A DNA stretch of 64,000 nucleotides from Jejuia sp040720935 (GCF_040720935.1 NZ_JBFDAE010000008.1:150549-214548), one strand, 5' to 3'; numbered from the stretch's first letter, positions 1-9,121 are shown. Notes: generated by a model from the sequence alone, not told the origin. Translations and numbers: made by a program.

Positions 1-447
1 ATTTCGCAAGAATTATTGTGGAATGAGCAACGAATTGACGTAAAATTCAGTTTTCATCAAACAAAGTATGCTTCCCAACGCCCTGATAAACTCGGAAAAT
101 CGTTTTTTCAGCAGGTGCTGAAAGACTATAACGGACAGACCTATTGGCTGAGTTTTAATCTACATTCATTCTTTAAAAACAGTAAAATTCCAAAATGGCT
201 GAATGTGGCGGTGGGCTACGGTGCAGATGGGATGTTAACTGGGGTTGAAGTTACTGACAATCAAGTGTTGACAACTAATCAGCGACTAAGACAGTACTAT
301 TTAAGTTTTGATGTAAATTTGACAAAGATTAGAACAAACTCATTGTTTTTGAAGTCAATTTTTAACGTTTTCAATATGATAAAAATACCGTTTCCAACAT
401 TAGAAATCAATAAAAAAGGGACTGCATTTCATCTATTCTACAATTAA
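1..447 (+). CDS. DUF2279-family protein, 5' end outside window
   Basis: The reading frame is open from the first base with no stop, so the gene starts before the window and only its C-terminal part is seen. The sequence matches my recollection of the DUF2279 (YfiM-like) predicted periplasmic or outer-membrane proteins of Flavobacteriia, with the typical stretches 'DKLGKSFFQQVLKDYNGQTY' and 'WLNVAVGYGADGM'. Members of this family have no established biochemical role. A TTG at position 16 could be read as a start, but the open frame upstream (ISQELL) and the family pattern argue against it. The gene ends in TAA and is followed by a new promoter at 470-500, so the next gene is probably transcribed separately. 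Confidence 0.75.
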   Translation: MSQELLWNEQRIDVKFSFHQTKYASQRPDKLGKSFFQQVLKDYNGQTYWLSFNLHSFFKNSKIPKWLNVAVGYGADGMLTGVEVTDNQVLTTNQRLRQYYLSFDVNLTKIRTNSLFLKSIFNVFNMIKIPFPTLEINKKGTAFHLFYN

Positions 448-469
448 AAGAAGTACTTAATCGATTAAT

Positions 470-500
470 TTTGAATTAATTAAAAAAAGGCTTACTTTTG
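470..500 (+). promoter_or_regulatory. Bacteroidota-type promoter for the transglycosylase-like gene
   Basis: TTTG at 470-473 is followed after 19 nt by TACTTTTG at 493-500. This fits the Bacteroidota primary-sigma consensus TTTG-N19-21-TAnnTTTG. Transcription should start a few bases after 500, giving a leader of about 50 nt before the ATG at 559. Confidence 0.75.
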
Positions 501-558
501 CACGCTCAAAATTTCAAGCAATTTTAACTTATATTTTTGCTGAAGAAATTTAAAAACT

Positions 559-1224
559 ATGGTAAAAAATATTGCAAAGTGCTTAGGATTGACACTTACG
601 ATATGTGTACTAGTATATGCATCGCTTTCATCAAATGAAGCGGTAGATTTAAGTAAGTACTCCACCAATGGCTTGGTATTAAATTACACCGTTAGACAAG
701 ACGCAATTCATACTGGTAAAGTTAAAGCATCAAAAGAAGGTTACGAATCGTTTTCGCCATATCTTGGGAAATCGTTCGTAGGTTTTAAGGAGGCCTTAGC
801 TTTCAAAGAGTCTGGAGGAGACTATTTTACGGTTAATACTTATGGTTATTTGGGGAAATACCAATTTGGTAAAGGCACTTTAAGTTTGATAGGTGTAAAA
901 AACGTTGAGAAATTTTTAAATAATCCTAAACTTCAAGAGCAAGCATTTATTGCTAACGCACAACGTAACAAATGGATTTTGCGTAGAGATATCAATAATT
1001 TTGTTGGGAAACGCGTAAATGGCGTTGTGATCACAGAATCTGGAATTTTAGCAGCCGCTCACTTAGCGGGTCCAGGAAGTGTTAAAAAATATCTAAGAAG
1101 TTATGGTTTAGATAATTTTGCTGATGGTTACGGTACAACAATAGCAAACTATATGAAACGATTTTCAGGTTATGATACATCGTTTTTAAAAGCGAACAAA
1201 AAAGCAAAGGTAAGTTCTATTTAA
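559..1224 (+). CDS. Exported lytic-transglycosylase-like protein
   Basis: A protein of 221 aa with an N-terminal hydrophobic segment (about residues 7-24), so probably exported or membrane-anchored. The core resembles lysozyme-like/transglycosylase folds: an FKEALAFKESGGDY segment around residues 78-91 supplies the probable catalytic Glu in 'KESGG', followed by 'YGYLGKYQFG' and, nearer the C-terminus, 'ESGILAAAHLAGPGSVKKYL'. Such proteins cleave or bind peptidoglycan; the exact reaction is inferred. It has its own promoter at 470-500 and a hairpin terminator inside the end of the convergent downstream gene. The absence of LysM repeats distinguishes it from the larger MltD-type enzymes. Confidence 0.7.
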   Translation: MVKNIAKCLGLTLTICVLVYASLSSNEAVDLSKYSTNGLVLNYTVRQDAIHTGKVKASKEGYESFSPYLGKSFVGFKEALAFKESGGDYFTVNTYGYLGKYQFGKGTLSLIGVKNVEKFLNNPKLQEQAFIANAQRNKWILRRDINNFVGKRVNGVVITESGILAAAHLAGPGSVKKYLRSYGLDNFADGYGTTIANYMKRFSGYDTSFLKANKKAKVSSI

Positions 1225-1230
1225 AAGGAT

Positions 1231-1947
1231 TTAACTTTTATGAATTATAAAAATTGTAGGTCTCTTGTGGAGATCTACATTTTTTTTTGCCCAAACTTTA
1301 GCTGGTAGTGTTTTTATATATTCGGTTGGAAGTGTGATATCGCATGCAACACAAATATCGGTTTCTGGTGCTACTGTTGTAAAAATATCTTCTAGAAATT
1401 TATTGTTCCGGTAGGGGGTCTCAATAAAAATTTGAGACTGGTTTTGTTCAAATGATAAACGCTCTAAACGTTTAATTTCTTTTTTGCGTTCGCCTTTATC
1501 GATGGGTAAATAACCATTAAACGAGAAACTTTGTCCGTTTAAGCCCGAACTCATCATTGCCATTAAAATTGAGGAAGGCCCAACTAGGGGCACAACTTGA
1601 ATATCATTATCGTGGGCTAATTTAACAACGTCAGCGCCCGGGTCTGCAACTCCTGGACATCCCGCTTCAGACAATAACCCTATATCCGTACCTTTAGAGC
1701 ATGGTTCTAAAAATTCAGGCAATTCCATAGCTTGTGTAAACTTATTTAAAAGAAACAATTCTAATGAAGGCTGCGATTTTTTAGGGCTTATTTTTTTAAT
1801 AAACCGTCTTGCCGTTTTTTCATTCTCTACAATATAGACATTGATATTTTCAATCGCTTTTTTTACCGAGATGGGCAAAACCTCAAGAGGTGCGTTGTCT
1901 CCTAAAGTAGTAGGGATTAAATACAATTTTCCTTTTTGTTCGGTCAT
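1231..1947 (-). CDS. RsmI-like SAM-dependent methyltransferase (tetrapyrrole methylase fold)
   Basis: 238 aa. The opening 'GKLYLIPTTLGD', the central 'GLLSEAGCPGVADPGADVV' and 'VGPSSILMAMMSSGLNGQSF' are the hallmarks of the RsmI branch of the tetrapyrrole methylase superfamily. Canonical RsmI 2'-O-methylates C1402 of 16S rRNA. This one is the Bacteroidota paralogue type: the start reads 'LIPTTLGD' instead of the usual 'VATPIGN', and there is an ENEKTARRFIKKI segment. The substrate is therefore uncertain. The gene starts 1 bp after the stop of the minus-strand sugar dehydrogenase, so the two are probably co-transcribed. Confidence 0.8.
   Translation of the reverse strand: MTEQKGKLYLIPTTLGDNAPLEVLPISVKKAIENINVYIVENEKTARRFIKKISPKKSQPSLELFLLNKFTQAMELPEFLEPCSKGTDIGLLSEAGCPGVADPGADVVKLAHDNDIQVVPLVGPSSILMAMMSSGLNGQSFSFNGYLPIDKGERKKEIKRLERLSFEQNQSQIFIETPYRNNKFLEDIFTTVAPETDICVACDITLPTEYIKTLPAKVWAKKNVDLHKRPTIFIIHKS
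1255..1288 (+). terminator. Intrinsic terminator inside the tail of the convergent gene
   Basis: Arms 1255-1264 and 1270-1279 pair with one wobble around a 5-nt loop and are followed by nine T residues. It ends the plus-strand gene at 1224 while lying within the last codons of the minus-strand methyltransferase gene. Confidence 0.7.
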
Positions 1948-1948
1948 T

Positions 1949-3382
1949 TTAATTGACTATCAGTTTTTTAACGATTTTAGATTGGTTGCTACGTTGAATT
2001 TCTATAAAGTAAATACCGCTCTTGTAATTTTCTGTTTTAAAATTAATGATTTGTTTGCTAATAAACGTATTAGTTTTGATTTTTTGACCTTGAATATTTA
2101 AAATGGATATACTTTTAACGTCGTCAAAATTATTTGATAAATCTATTGAAACTGAAACCTTAGCAGGGTTAGGATAAATTTTGAAATTAGATGTTGTTCT
2201 ATCATCAACACTCAAATTTGCATCTGCTATTTTATAGACGGTAGAGCCTCCAGCAATATAAAGTTCCCCGCTACTGTCTTCGCCAAAGGTTGTCCAATTA
2301 TTGGTAATATTCGGTGTTTGAAATGCTAGAGACCAATTATTGGAACCATCATCGGTTAGGATACCGATAGTTTGTTTACAATAATCTGCAAAAAAGTATT
2401 TGCCCAAAAGGTTAGCGTATTGTGTGCCTCTATAAACATAGCCACCTGTAACCGAACCAGAACAACCAGTTCCCACATGTGCATATTCTGCTACTGGAGC
2501 TATAGTAGCACCAAAGCCTCCCGATGGACAATTGGCTGAAGTGTTAAAGGTGCTGCTACCTTCGTAACATCGCCATCCATAATTATCTCCAGGGTTTCCG
2601 GAATCAGTCACTTTATTGATTTCTTCGAAAGCATTTTGCCCAACATCAGCAATCCATAAGTCGCCTTCTGTTTTATCAAAGGAAAATTTCCATGGATTCC
2701 TTAGGCCTATGGCATAAATCTCTGGTCTAGGGTCGTTAACGCCGTTTGCAGATCCTGAAAATGGATTGGTGGACGGTATAGCATATGTTGCGCCACTCAC
2801 ATCGATACGCAATAATTTACCAAAAAGACTAGTTGTATTTTGTGCTCTATTTTGTGGGTCGCCTCCGCTTCCACCATCACCTGAGCCAATATATAGAAAA
2901 CCATCATTCGGGCCAAAAGCAATTTTACCACCATTATGGTTGCTATATGGCTGGGTATAAGAAAGTAAAATTGTTCCTGAAGTATTCGCAATATCTGGAT
3001 TTCCACTTACGGTATATCTCGCAATAATTGTATTGGGTGTATCTGTACTTGAATTGTCGGTGTAATTCACATAAAATCTACCTGTAGTATCGTAGTCTGG
3101 AGCAAATGCCAATCCTAATAAACCTCGCTCGCCTCCAGAACCTACAATGGATGATATGTCGAGAAAAGGGGTGGCGTTAACGGTACCATCAGAATTTAGG
3201 ATTTTAATAACGCCTGCTCTTTCAGCCACAAAAAGTCTAGAATCTCCAGTATGGGTTATTTCAACAGGAGTGGAAAAACCAGTTGCAAAACTAGTAAGAT
3301 TTATCGTTTGTGTGAATCCAAAAAGAGAGCATAAAAATGGAGTAATAAAAATTTGAAGTGTTTTCATAAGGCATCTTTTCAC
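1949..3382 (-). CDS. Secreted PQQ-dependent sugar dehydrogenase with T9SS sorting domain
   Basis: 477 aa. Signal peptide at about residues 1-24, then a six-bladed propeller of the glucose/sorbosone dehydrogenase (YliI/Asd) family: 'FVAERAGVIKIL', 'RGLLGLAFAPDY', 'NHNGGKIAFGPNDGFLYIG', 'GSGDGGSGGDPQNRAQ', 'GLRNPWKFSFD', 'WIADVGQNAFEEI'. These enzymes oxidise aldoses using PQQ. The last ~80 residues ('FKIYPNPAKVSVSIDLS' to the lysine-rich end) form a type A T9SS C-terminal sorting domain, so the product is expected outside the cell or on its surface. The adjacent minus-strand methyltransferase follows almost immediately but has no obvious functional tie. Confidence 0.87.
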   Translation of the reverse strand: MKRCLMKTLQIFITPFLCSLFGFTQTINLTSFATGFSTPVEITHTGDSRLFVAERAGVIKILNSDGTVNATPFLDISSIVGSGGERGLLGLAFAPDYDTTGRFYVNYTDNSSTDTPNTIIARYTVSGNPDIANTSGTILLSYTQPYSNHNGGKIAFGPNDGFLYIGSGDGGSGGDPQNRAQNTTSLFGKLLRIDVSGATYAIPSTNPFSGSANGVNDPRPEIYAIGLRNPWKFSFDKTEGDLWIADVGQNAFEEINKVTDSGNPGDNYGWRCYEGSSTFNTSANCPSGGFGATIAPVAEYAHVGTGCSGSVTGGYVYRGTQYANLLGKYFFADYCKQTIGILTDDGSNNWSLAFQTPNITNNWTTFGEDSSGELYIAGGSTVYKIADANLSVDDRTTSNFKIYPNPAKVSVSIDLSNNFDDVKSISILNIQGQKIKTNTFISKQIINFKTENYKSGIYFIEIQRSNQSKIVKKLIVN

Positions 3383-3425
3383 GTAAAGTTACATAATAAG
3401 ATGCTGAAAATTAGGGTCTAATGAA

Positions 3426-3878
3426 TTAAATGTATTTTCTTTTGATAATTTCACAAGCGGTATCAAGCATTTTGTAAACAGTTTCGAAACCATCACCACC
3501 ACCATAATATGGATCTGGAACACTTAGATTTTCGTTCGGGGTTATTTCGTTTAAAATAAGTTTTACCTTAGCAATATCTTCATCAGTTCTTGCCATTTTT
3601 ATAATGTGCTTGAAATTAGAATCATCCATGGCATAAATTAAATCGAAATCATCAAAATCTTGTTTAGTGAATTGTCTGCCACGAAGATTTGTGATATCAA
3701 TACCGTATTTTTTAGCAACTGCAATAGAGCGAGGGTCAGGTGCATTGCCAACATGATATGCAGCAGTTCCTGCGGAATCAATAAAGAAATTATCGTTTGG
3801 AAGTTTAGATTTTAAAACACCTTCGGCCAATGGCGAACGGCAAATATTGCCCAAACAAACCATTAGGATTCTAGTCAT
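3426..3878 (-). CDS. Low-molecular-weight protein-tyrosine phosphatase
   Basis: 150 aa, the normal family size. The P-loop 'MVCLGNICRSPLAEG' (C-x5-R-S, catalytic Cys at residue 8) lies near the N-terminus, and the general-acid Asp is in 'VPDPYYGG' near residue 121. Members dephosphorylate phosphotyrosine, for example on capsule kinases, or small phosphoesters. The ATG lies 12 bp downstream of the dnaA stop, a spacing that suggests read-through from dnaA. No capsule genes are nearby, so the physiological substrate is open. Confidence 0.88.
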   Translation of the reverse strand: MTRILMVCLGNICRSPLAEGVLKSKLPNDNFFIDSAGTAAYHVGNAPDPRSIAVAKKYGIDITNLRGRQFTKQDFDDFDLIYAMDDSNFKHIIKMARTDEDIAKVKLILNEITPNENLSVPDPYYGGGDGFETVYKMLDTACEIIKRKYI

Positions 3879-3890
3879 TTTAAAATGTAT

Positions 3891-5318
3891 TTATACTGAA
3901 AGTTTTTTTGTAATATCTTCTACGTACTTTCTGAATTGCTTATCGGTTGAAGATAAATTGTTCACAGTTTTACAAGCATGAAGAACTGTTGCATGATCGC
4001 GTTTACCAATTTGAGAACCAATACTGGCCAAAGAGGCTTTCGTCATTTTTTTAGCAAAAAACATCGCCAATTGTCTCGCTTGTACAATATGACGCTTTCG
4101 GGTTTTGGACTGAAGTGTGTCAACATCCATTTGGAAATAATCAGACACCACTTTTTGTATGTAATCAATAGAAACTTCGCGTTTTGTATTCTTAACAAAT
4201 TTCTCTACAATCTGTTTCGCTAAGTCTATAGTGATTTCTTTTTTGTTGAACGAAGACTGCGCAATTAAGGAAATAATTGCACCTTCCAATTCACGAACAT
4301 TAGTTTTAATATTCTTAGCAACATATTCTATAATATCATCAGGCATTTCAACACCGTCACGATATAGTTTGTTCTTTAAAATAGAAACTCTTGTTTCAAA
4401 GTCTGGGTGTTGCAATTCTGCGGATAATCCCCATTTAAAACGAGATAGTAAACGTTGCTCAATATCTTGCATATCAACGGGTGCTTTGTCACTCGTTAAA
4501 ATAACTTGCTTTCCATTTTGATGCAGATGATTGAATATATGGAAGAATACGTCTTGTGTTCCAGATTTTCCGGACAAGAACTGCACATCGTCAATGATCA
4601 AAACATCAATAATTTGATAGAAATGAATAAAATCGTTGCGGTTGTTCTTTTTTACGGAATCTATGTATTGTTGCGTAAATTTTTCAGCAGAAATATAAAG
4701 TACCGTTTTTTCAGGATATTTATCTTTGATATCAACACCAATAGCGTGTGCTAAATGTGTTTTTCCTAAACCAACACCCCCAAAAATCAATAACGGATTG
4801 AATGAGGTGCCTCCTGGTTTTGCCGCAACTGCTAATCCTGCACTTCTAGCTAAACGATTGGAATCGCCTTCCAGAAAGTTTTCAAAACTATAATTAGGAT
4901 TTAATTGCGATTCTATCTTAACATTTCTAATCCCGGGAATTACAAACGGATTTTTAAGTTCGCGACTTTTATTATCAAAAGGGATGTCAACATCTTGCGC
5001 TTTAACAGATGTTCTGTTGGAACTCGGTATTCTCTCTGTAAATGGCTGTTTGTTGCCATATGTGTTTTCCATCTTGATGATGTACACTAATTTGGCGGTT
5101 TCTCCCAACTCTTTGGTTAATGAAACTTTTAATACTTTAACGTAATGCTCTTCAAGCCATTCATAAAAGAATTTACTTGGCACTTGAATACTTAAAGCGT
5201 TATCTTGAAGTTTTACGGCAATAATGGGTTCAAACCAAGTTTTATAAGCTTGCGGTTGGATGTTATCCTTTATAAAATTAAGACAGTTATTCCAAACCGA
5301 TTGCGCAGTTACACTCAT
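3891..5318 (-). CDS. dnaA: Chromosomal replication initiator DnaA
   Basis: 475 aa, full length. Domain I is at about residues 1-80 and a short variable linker at about 85-120. The AAA+ domain has Walker A 'GGVGLGKTH' near residues 180-188 and Walker B 'VLIIDDVQF' near 240. Domain IV carries the DnaA-box-binding signature 'RDHATVLHACKTV' close to the end. It initiates replication by binding DnaA boxes at oriC. As is usual in Flavobacteriia, dnaN, recF and gyrB are not next to it, and the 187-bp spacer upstream holds no recognisable DnaA-box cluster, so this is not evidence for the origin itself. Confidence 0.97.
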   Translation of the reverse strand: MSVTAQSVWNNCLNFIKDNIQPQAYKTWFEPIIAVKLQDNALSIQVPSKFFYEWLEEHYVKVLKVSLTKELGETAKLVYIIKMENTYGNKQPFTERIPSSNRTSVKAQDVDIPFDNKSRELKNPFVIPGIRNVKIESQLNPNYSFENFLEGDSNRLARSAGLAVAAKPGGTSFNPLLIFGGVGLGKTHLAHAIGVDIKDKYPEKTVLYISAEKFTQQYIDSVKKNNRNDFIHFYQIIDVLIIDDVQFLSGKSGTQDVFFHIFNHLHQNGKQVILTSDKAPVDMQDIEQRLLSRFKWGLSAELQHPDFETRVSILKNKLYRDGVEMPDDIIEYVAKNIKTNVRELEGAIISLIAQSSFNKKEITIDLAKQIVEKFVKNTKREVSIDYIQKVVSDYFQMDVDTLQSKTRKRHIVQARQLAMFFAKKMTKASLASIGSQIGKRDHATVLHACKTVNNLSSTDKQFRKYVEDITKKLSV

Positions 5319-5505
5319 GTACTTGATTCTTGATTTTTGTTAATATTTTCTTAAAGAGAAGAGCCTCTTTAAATCCCCCTTTTATTATTCGGCAAATATG
5401 TGAACAAAATTCTAAAAAAAAAAATGTAAACCTATTGAATATTCAGAATTTTTTCATCATGTTTAGCCACTAGCCGAAACTACAAAAAAATATTGATATA
5501 AAGCT

Positions 5506-5901
5506 ATGAAATTCGATGAAATACAAATAAGAGTGAGATATGGTGAAACTGATCAAATGGGAGTGGTTTACCACGGCAATTACGCGTTATACCTAGAGAT
5601 GGGGCGTATAGAGTGGTTGCGTAAGCTGGGAGTTTCTTATAAGAAGATGGAAGAAGATGGGATTATGCTCCCTGTTGTTTCAATGTCCTTAAAATATAAA
5701 AAATCAGCGGGTTATGACGACCTAATTAATGTAAAAACTCAACTAAAAAATAAACCTACTGCAAAAATTGAATTTGAGTATGAAATTACGAATCAAAAAG
5801 GTGAAATTTTAACAACTGCAAGCACTACTTTAGTCTTTATTGACATGAAAACAAATAGACCTGTAAGAGCGCCGAAGTATATTCTTGATATTATAAATTA
5901 A
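5506..5901 (+). CDS. Hotdog-fold acyl-CoA thioesterase (YbgC/FadM type)
   Basis: 131 aa. The N-terminal 'VRYGETDQMGVVYHGNYALYLE' contains the conserved Asp and His region of 4-hydroxybenzoyl-CoA thioesterase-like YbgC proteins, and the length fits. They hydrolyse acyl-CoA thioesters in the cytoplasm. The gene is divergent from dnaA and convergent with the yigZ-family gene, whose stop lies 6 bp away. Confidence 0.85.
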   Translation: MKFDEIQIRVRYGETDQMGVVYHGNYALYLEMGRIEWLRKLGVSYKKMEEDGIMLPVVSMSLKYKKSAGYDDLINVKTQLKNKPTAKIEFEYEITNQKGEILTTASTTLVFIDMKTNRPVRAPKYILDIIN

Positions 5902-5906
5902 AAGGG

Positions 5907-6509
5907 CTACAATTTTTTAATTGAAATCCCGAAAGTGTCATCAAAAATACTGTGAATTTGATTTGCGTCTTTTTTTCTAACGGAAATAATGACCCTACAA
6001 CTTAGCTCTAATTTTTGATTGATAATGTTTAGATTTTTTTCTTTAATAATACGCATTACTTTGTTCATGTCTTTATACTCAAAAGAAATTACATAGTCTA
6101 TATTAATGGTCTTTTCAATAATCTTGCACGATTCTAAGGTTAGTTGCGCGGTGGTTTTATAGGCTTGGATCAAACCGCCAACGCCTAGTTTAACGCCGCC
6201 AAAATAGCGCACCACAATAATTAAAACGTTGGTAAGATCGAAAGATTGAATTTGTCCATAAATGGGCATGCCTGCGGAATTATTGGGTTCGCCATCATCG
6301 TTTGCTCGAAATATAATCTGCTCTGTGCCTATTTGGTAAGCATAACACCAATGTCTTGCGGTATGGTGTTCTTTTTTAATTTGTTCTAAATGCCGCTTAA
6401 CTTCATCTTCATTAGAAACCCGAAAGGCATAACCGAAAAACTTACTGTTCTTCTCCTTAAAAAGAATGGCTTCAGAATTTTTAGCAATCGTTTTATAGAT
6501 GTCGCCCAA
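5907..6509 (-). CDS. YigZ/IMPACT family protein
   Basis: 200 aa. The N-terminal IMPACT domain shows 'HHTARHWCYAYQIG', 'NDDGEPNNSAGMPI' and 'VVRYFGGVKLGVGGLIQAY', the diagnostic pattern of the UPF0029 family, and a C-terminal ferredoxin-like domain follows. In eukaryotes IMPACT modulates GCN2 signalling; the bacterial role is not established. It is the last gene of a minus-strand group with the HAD hydrolase, ribD and a lipoprotein, with gaps of 3 bp or less among them. Confidence 0.88.
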   Translation of the reverse strand: MGDIYKTIAKNSEAILFKEKNSKFFGYAFRVSNEDEVKRHLEQIKKEHHTARHWCYAYQIGTEQIIFRANDDGEPNNSAGMPIYGQIQSFDLTNVLIIVVRYFGGVKLGVGGLIQAYKTTAQLTLESCKIIEKTINIDYVISFEYKDMNKVMRIIKEKNLNIINQKLELSCRVIISVRKKDANQIHSIFDDTFGISIKKL

Positions 6510-6512
6510 AAC

Positions 6513-7124
6513 TTAAAACAAGTGTTTTTTAGTTAAAAAAAGAGTTGCGATATCTTCTGTATAAGGCGTAATGTGCCAAGTATGAATATCCATAGTTTTG
6601 GCAGTATTTATATTGTCTGCATTATCATCTATAAACAGACATTCATCCGCTTTTAATTGATGGGTGTTCAGTACGAATTCAAAAATATCCCTGTTTGGTT
6701 TTCTTAATTGAATGTCATGGGAGAGGTAGAAGGCATCAAAACAATTCCTGAATTCATTATAAAACGGTACATGTTCTTTTACCCAATTTATGTGAAGTTC
6801 GTTGGTGTTACTCAGTAATATGAGTTGGTAATCAGTATTTGATTTTAATTCCTTTAAAAAGGCTAATCGATGTTTTGGAAAGTCTTTGAGAATTAAATTC
6901 CATAAGTCTATTAATTCTGTGCGATTTAAATGCGGAAATTTTTCCGCATAAAAATCTATAAAATTATCTGTGGAAACCTGCCCAATTTCATATAATTTAT
7001 TGATTTCAATAATATCTTCTGAAAGCGATTCAATTTTTAGAATTTCCAAAGTTTTTTGAAACCCATGTTCTATATCAAGGTTTATAAAAACATTCCCAAA
7101 ATCGAAAATTAGCGTTTTAATCAT
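6513..7124 (-). CDS. HAD-superfamily hydrolase (IA type)
   Basis: 203 aa. Motif I 'FDFGNVFINLD' has the nucleophile Asp, with Gly-Asn in place of the common Gly-Thr. Motif II is 'LLSNTNE', a lysine follows in 'RKPNRDIFEF', and motif IV is 'CLFIDDNADNINTA'. This fits the YihX-like/haloacid dehalogenase-like phosphatases, which act on small phosphorylated metabolites. The start overlaps ribD by 8 bp, so translation is probably coupled; a role removing the phosphate in riboflavin synthesis is possible but only inferred from position. Confidence 0.85.
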   Translation of the reverse strand: MIKTLIFDFGNVFINLDIEHGFQKTLEILKIESLSEDIIEINKLYEIGQVSTDNFIDFYAEKFPHLNRTELIDLWNLILKDFPKHRLAFLKELKSNTDYQLILLSNTNELHINWVKEHVPFYNEFRNCFDAFYLSHDIQLRKPNRDIFEFVLNTHQLKADECLFIDDNADNINTAKTMDIHTWHITPYTEDIATLFLTKKHLF

Positions 7125-8118
7125 TAGAATATATTTTAAGAATATCTGTTTGAATATGTTCTTCGGAAATCAAATTACCAGAAAATTCAGGTCTTTTAGT
7201 GCCTTTTTTAAATTTGGAATTACCAATGAAAACACGAGCTTCATCCCAAAGATTTTCATCTATAAACGTTTGAAGTGTTTTTGCACCACCTTCAATAATT
7301 ACAGAATTAATGTTGTTTTTGAAAAGAACTTTACAAATTTGTTGTGCTATATTTTTTGAAAAATCAATAGTGTTGTTGTCAATCACAATGGTTTCTGCTT
7401 CAGCATTAAAAACACTAAGGTTTCTTGAGAGTTTATTCGTTTTGTCAATTACAATTCTCGTTGGGTTTTTACCAGTCCAATCCCGAACAGTTAAACTCGG
7501 ATTGTCTTCCAAAACCGTATTAGTGCCCACCAAAATAGCCTGTTCTACCGCACGCCATTTATGAACCAATTGTCTCGAATACTTGTTTGTTATCCAAACA
7601 GGTGCTTTTATATTCTTGGTTTCCGGAGCAATAAAACCATCTTGCGTTTCAGCCCATTTTAAAATAATATAAGGTCGTTTTTTATTATGAAACGTAAAAA
7701 ACCGTTTATGATGTAATTTACATTCGTTTTCTAAAACGCCAACGGTAACATTTACGCCAGCATCTTTCAGCTTTTGTATGCCCTTTCCTGCTACTTGAAT
7801 ATGATCATCAACACAGCCAATAACTACATTCGGGATGCCATGTTTAATAATTAAATCACTACAAGGTGGCGTTTTTCCAAAATGGGAACAGGGTTCCAGC
7901 GTCACATATAAGGTCGCACTTTTTAAGATCGATTTGTCCTTAACTTTATTAATGGCATTCACTTCGGCATGATTACCACCATATTCACTTGTAAAACCTT
8001 CGCTAATAATTTTGTTGTCCACAACAATTATACAACCTACCATCGGGTTCGGTCTGGTATTTCCCAATCCGTTTTTGGCAATTTCTATGCAGCGTTTTAT
8101 GTAGGTGTCGTGATTCAA
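7117..8118 (-). CDS. ribD: Bifunctional riboflavin biosynthesis deaminase/reductase RibD
   Basis: 333 aa. The N-terminal deaminase domain carries the zinc ligands 'HAEVNAI' and 'PCSHFGKTPPC'. The C-terminal reductase domain (from about residue 146) contains 'ILVGTNTVLEDNPSLTVR' and 'IIEGGAKTL'. RibD converts the pyrimidine product of GTP cyclohydrolase II through deamination and NADPH-dependent side-chain reduction. The next gene, a HAD hydrolase overlapping by 8 bp, is well placed to supply the dephosphorylation step of the same pathway. Confidence 0.95.
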   Translation of the reverse strand: MNHDTYIKRCIEIAKNGLGNTRPNPMVGCIIVVDNKIISEGFTSEYGGNHAEVNAINKVKDKSILKSATLYVTLEPCSHFGKTPPCSDLIIKHGIPNVVIGCVDDHIQVAGKGIQKLKDAGVNVTVGVLENECKLHHKRFFTFHNKKRPYIILKWAETQDGFIAPETKNIKAPVWITNKYSRQLVHKWRAVEQAILVGTNTVLEDNPSLTVRDWTGKNPTRIVIDKTNKLSRNLSVFNAEAETIVIDNNTIDFSKNIAQQICKVLFKNNINSVIIEGGAKTLQTFIDENLWDEARVFIGNSKFKKGTKRPEFSGNLISEEHIQTDILKIYSND

Positions 8119-8120
8119 TG

Positions 8121-8576
8121 CTACAGTTTGATTTTTACATCTTCAGTTTCATCTACATTATAAGTATATGAAAACCCCAAGGTTTTATAAACAATAGCAC
8201 CTTTATAATGCACTTTCATTTTCTTGCTGAATAAACTTCCTATCAAGCCTCCAATACTTTTACTGCTTATTAAACTATCAATAGGGACCGTCGCTTTCAA
8301 CGGAATAGAAAACTCTTTTTTAGCGGGCACTTTAAAACTTTCTGATGACACATGGCCGACTTCACTTTCGTTCACAAAAATCTTGATTTCATCGGTTTTT
8401 AGTTCGCCACCAATATCGTTCGGATTGATAAACAAAGCATCTGCCGAAAGGATAAAATGCTGCGACGTAGATTCAACAACTTTAATATTTTCAACATTTA
8501 CAAAAATTGGTTTTTCATTGACATTACAGTTGAAAAAACAAGCAACTATTGTTAATAATATTAGAAAACGTTTCAT
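8121..8576 (-). CDS. LEA type 2/WHy-domain-like lipoprotein
   Basis: 151 aa with a lipoprotein signal ending around 'VACFFNC' near residues 12-18. The rest resembles the LEA14/WHy beta-sandwich: 'ADALFINPNDIGGELKTDEIKIFVNE', then 'SFKVPAKKEFSIPLKATVPIDSL'. LEA14-like domains are linked to stress protection and membrane binding; no catalytic function is expected. It lies 2 bp upstream of ribD in the minus-strand group. Confidence 0.68.
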   Translation of the reverse strand: MKRFLILLTIVACFFNCNVNEKPIFVNVENIKVVESTSQHFILSADALFINPNDIGGELKTDEIKIFVNESEVGHVSSESFKVPAKKEFSIPLKATVPIDSLISSKSIGGLIGSLFSKKMKVHYKGAIVYKTLGFSYTYNVDETEDVKIKL

Positions 8577-8629
8577 ATGCTTTTTTAAGAATTGATGTAT
8601 CTTTCACTTTCGGAAAAAGACAGATTTAA

Positions 8630-9121
8630 GTGGATAAAGATACTATAGTTATTCGAGAAATACAGCCACAGGATAATGCGCAACTAGAGCAGGTAATTCG
8701 GGCGTGTTTTTATGAATTTAAAATTCCCTTGGAAGGCACGGCTTATGCAGATAAAGAAACACCGAGGATGTTTGAGTCTTATCAAAATGAAAGCGAAGTG
8801 TATTATGTTATTGAGGGTGATGGCGAAATTTTAGGTGGGGCAGGTATAAAACCCTTGAAAGACACCGACGGGAGTATTTGCGAATTACAAAAAATGTATT
8901 TTTCCCCAAAAGTGAGAGGTAAAGGCTTTGGGAAATTAATGTTTGAAAAATGTTTGAAGGTTGCCAAGGAATTTGGATATAAAAAATGTTATTTAGAATC
9001 TGCACCACAACTAAAGGCCGCCATTCATATTTACGAAAGTTTCGGGTTTGAACATTTAAAAAAGGCATTGGGAAGCACGGGGCATTATTCCTGTGGTGTA
9101 TGGATGATAAAAGATTTATGA
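8630..9121 (+). CDS. GNAT-family N-acetyltransferase
   Basis: 163 aa with a GTG start. The acetyl-CoA-binding motif 'MYFSPKVRGKGFGKLMFEKCL' (R/Q-x-x-G-x-G/A type) and the following 'YKKCYLESAPQLKAAIHIYESFGF' are characteristic. The acetyl acceptor cannot be read from the sequence. The gene ends in a TGA that overlaps the preferred ATG of prmC (ATGA), so it heads the prmC-ligA operon. Confidence 0.87.
   Translation: MDKDTIVIREIQPQDNAQLEQVIRACFYEFKIPLEGTAYADKETPRMFESYQNESEVYYVIEGDGEILGGAGIKPLKDTDGSICELQKMYFSPKVRGKGFGKLMFEKCLKVAKEFGYKKCYLESAPQLKAAIHIYESFGFEHLKKALGSTGHYSCGVWMIKDL

Noticed and set aside
1841..2101. Plus-strand open frame opposite the methyltransferase and dehydrogenase genes
   Set aside because: Antisense to two well-recognised genes, no ribosome site or family likeness.
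5319..5505. Replication origin next to dnaA
   Set aside because: No cluster of TTATnCACA-type boxes or AT-rich unwinding region with 13-mers could be seen in the 187-bp spacer, and dnaA is often remote from oriC in this group.
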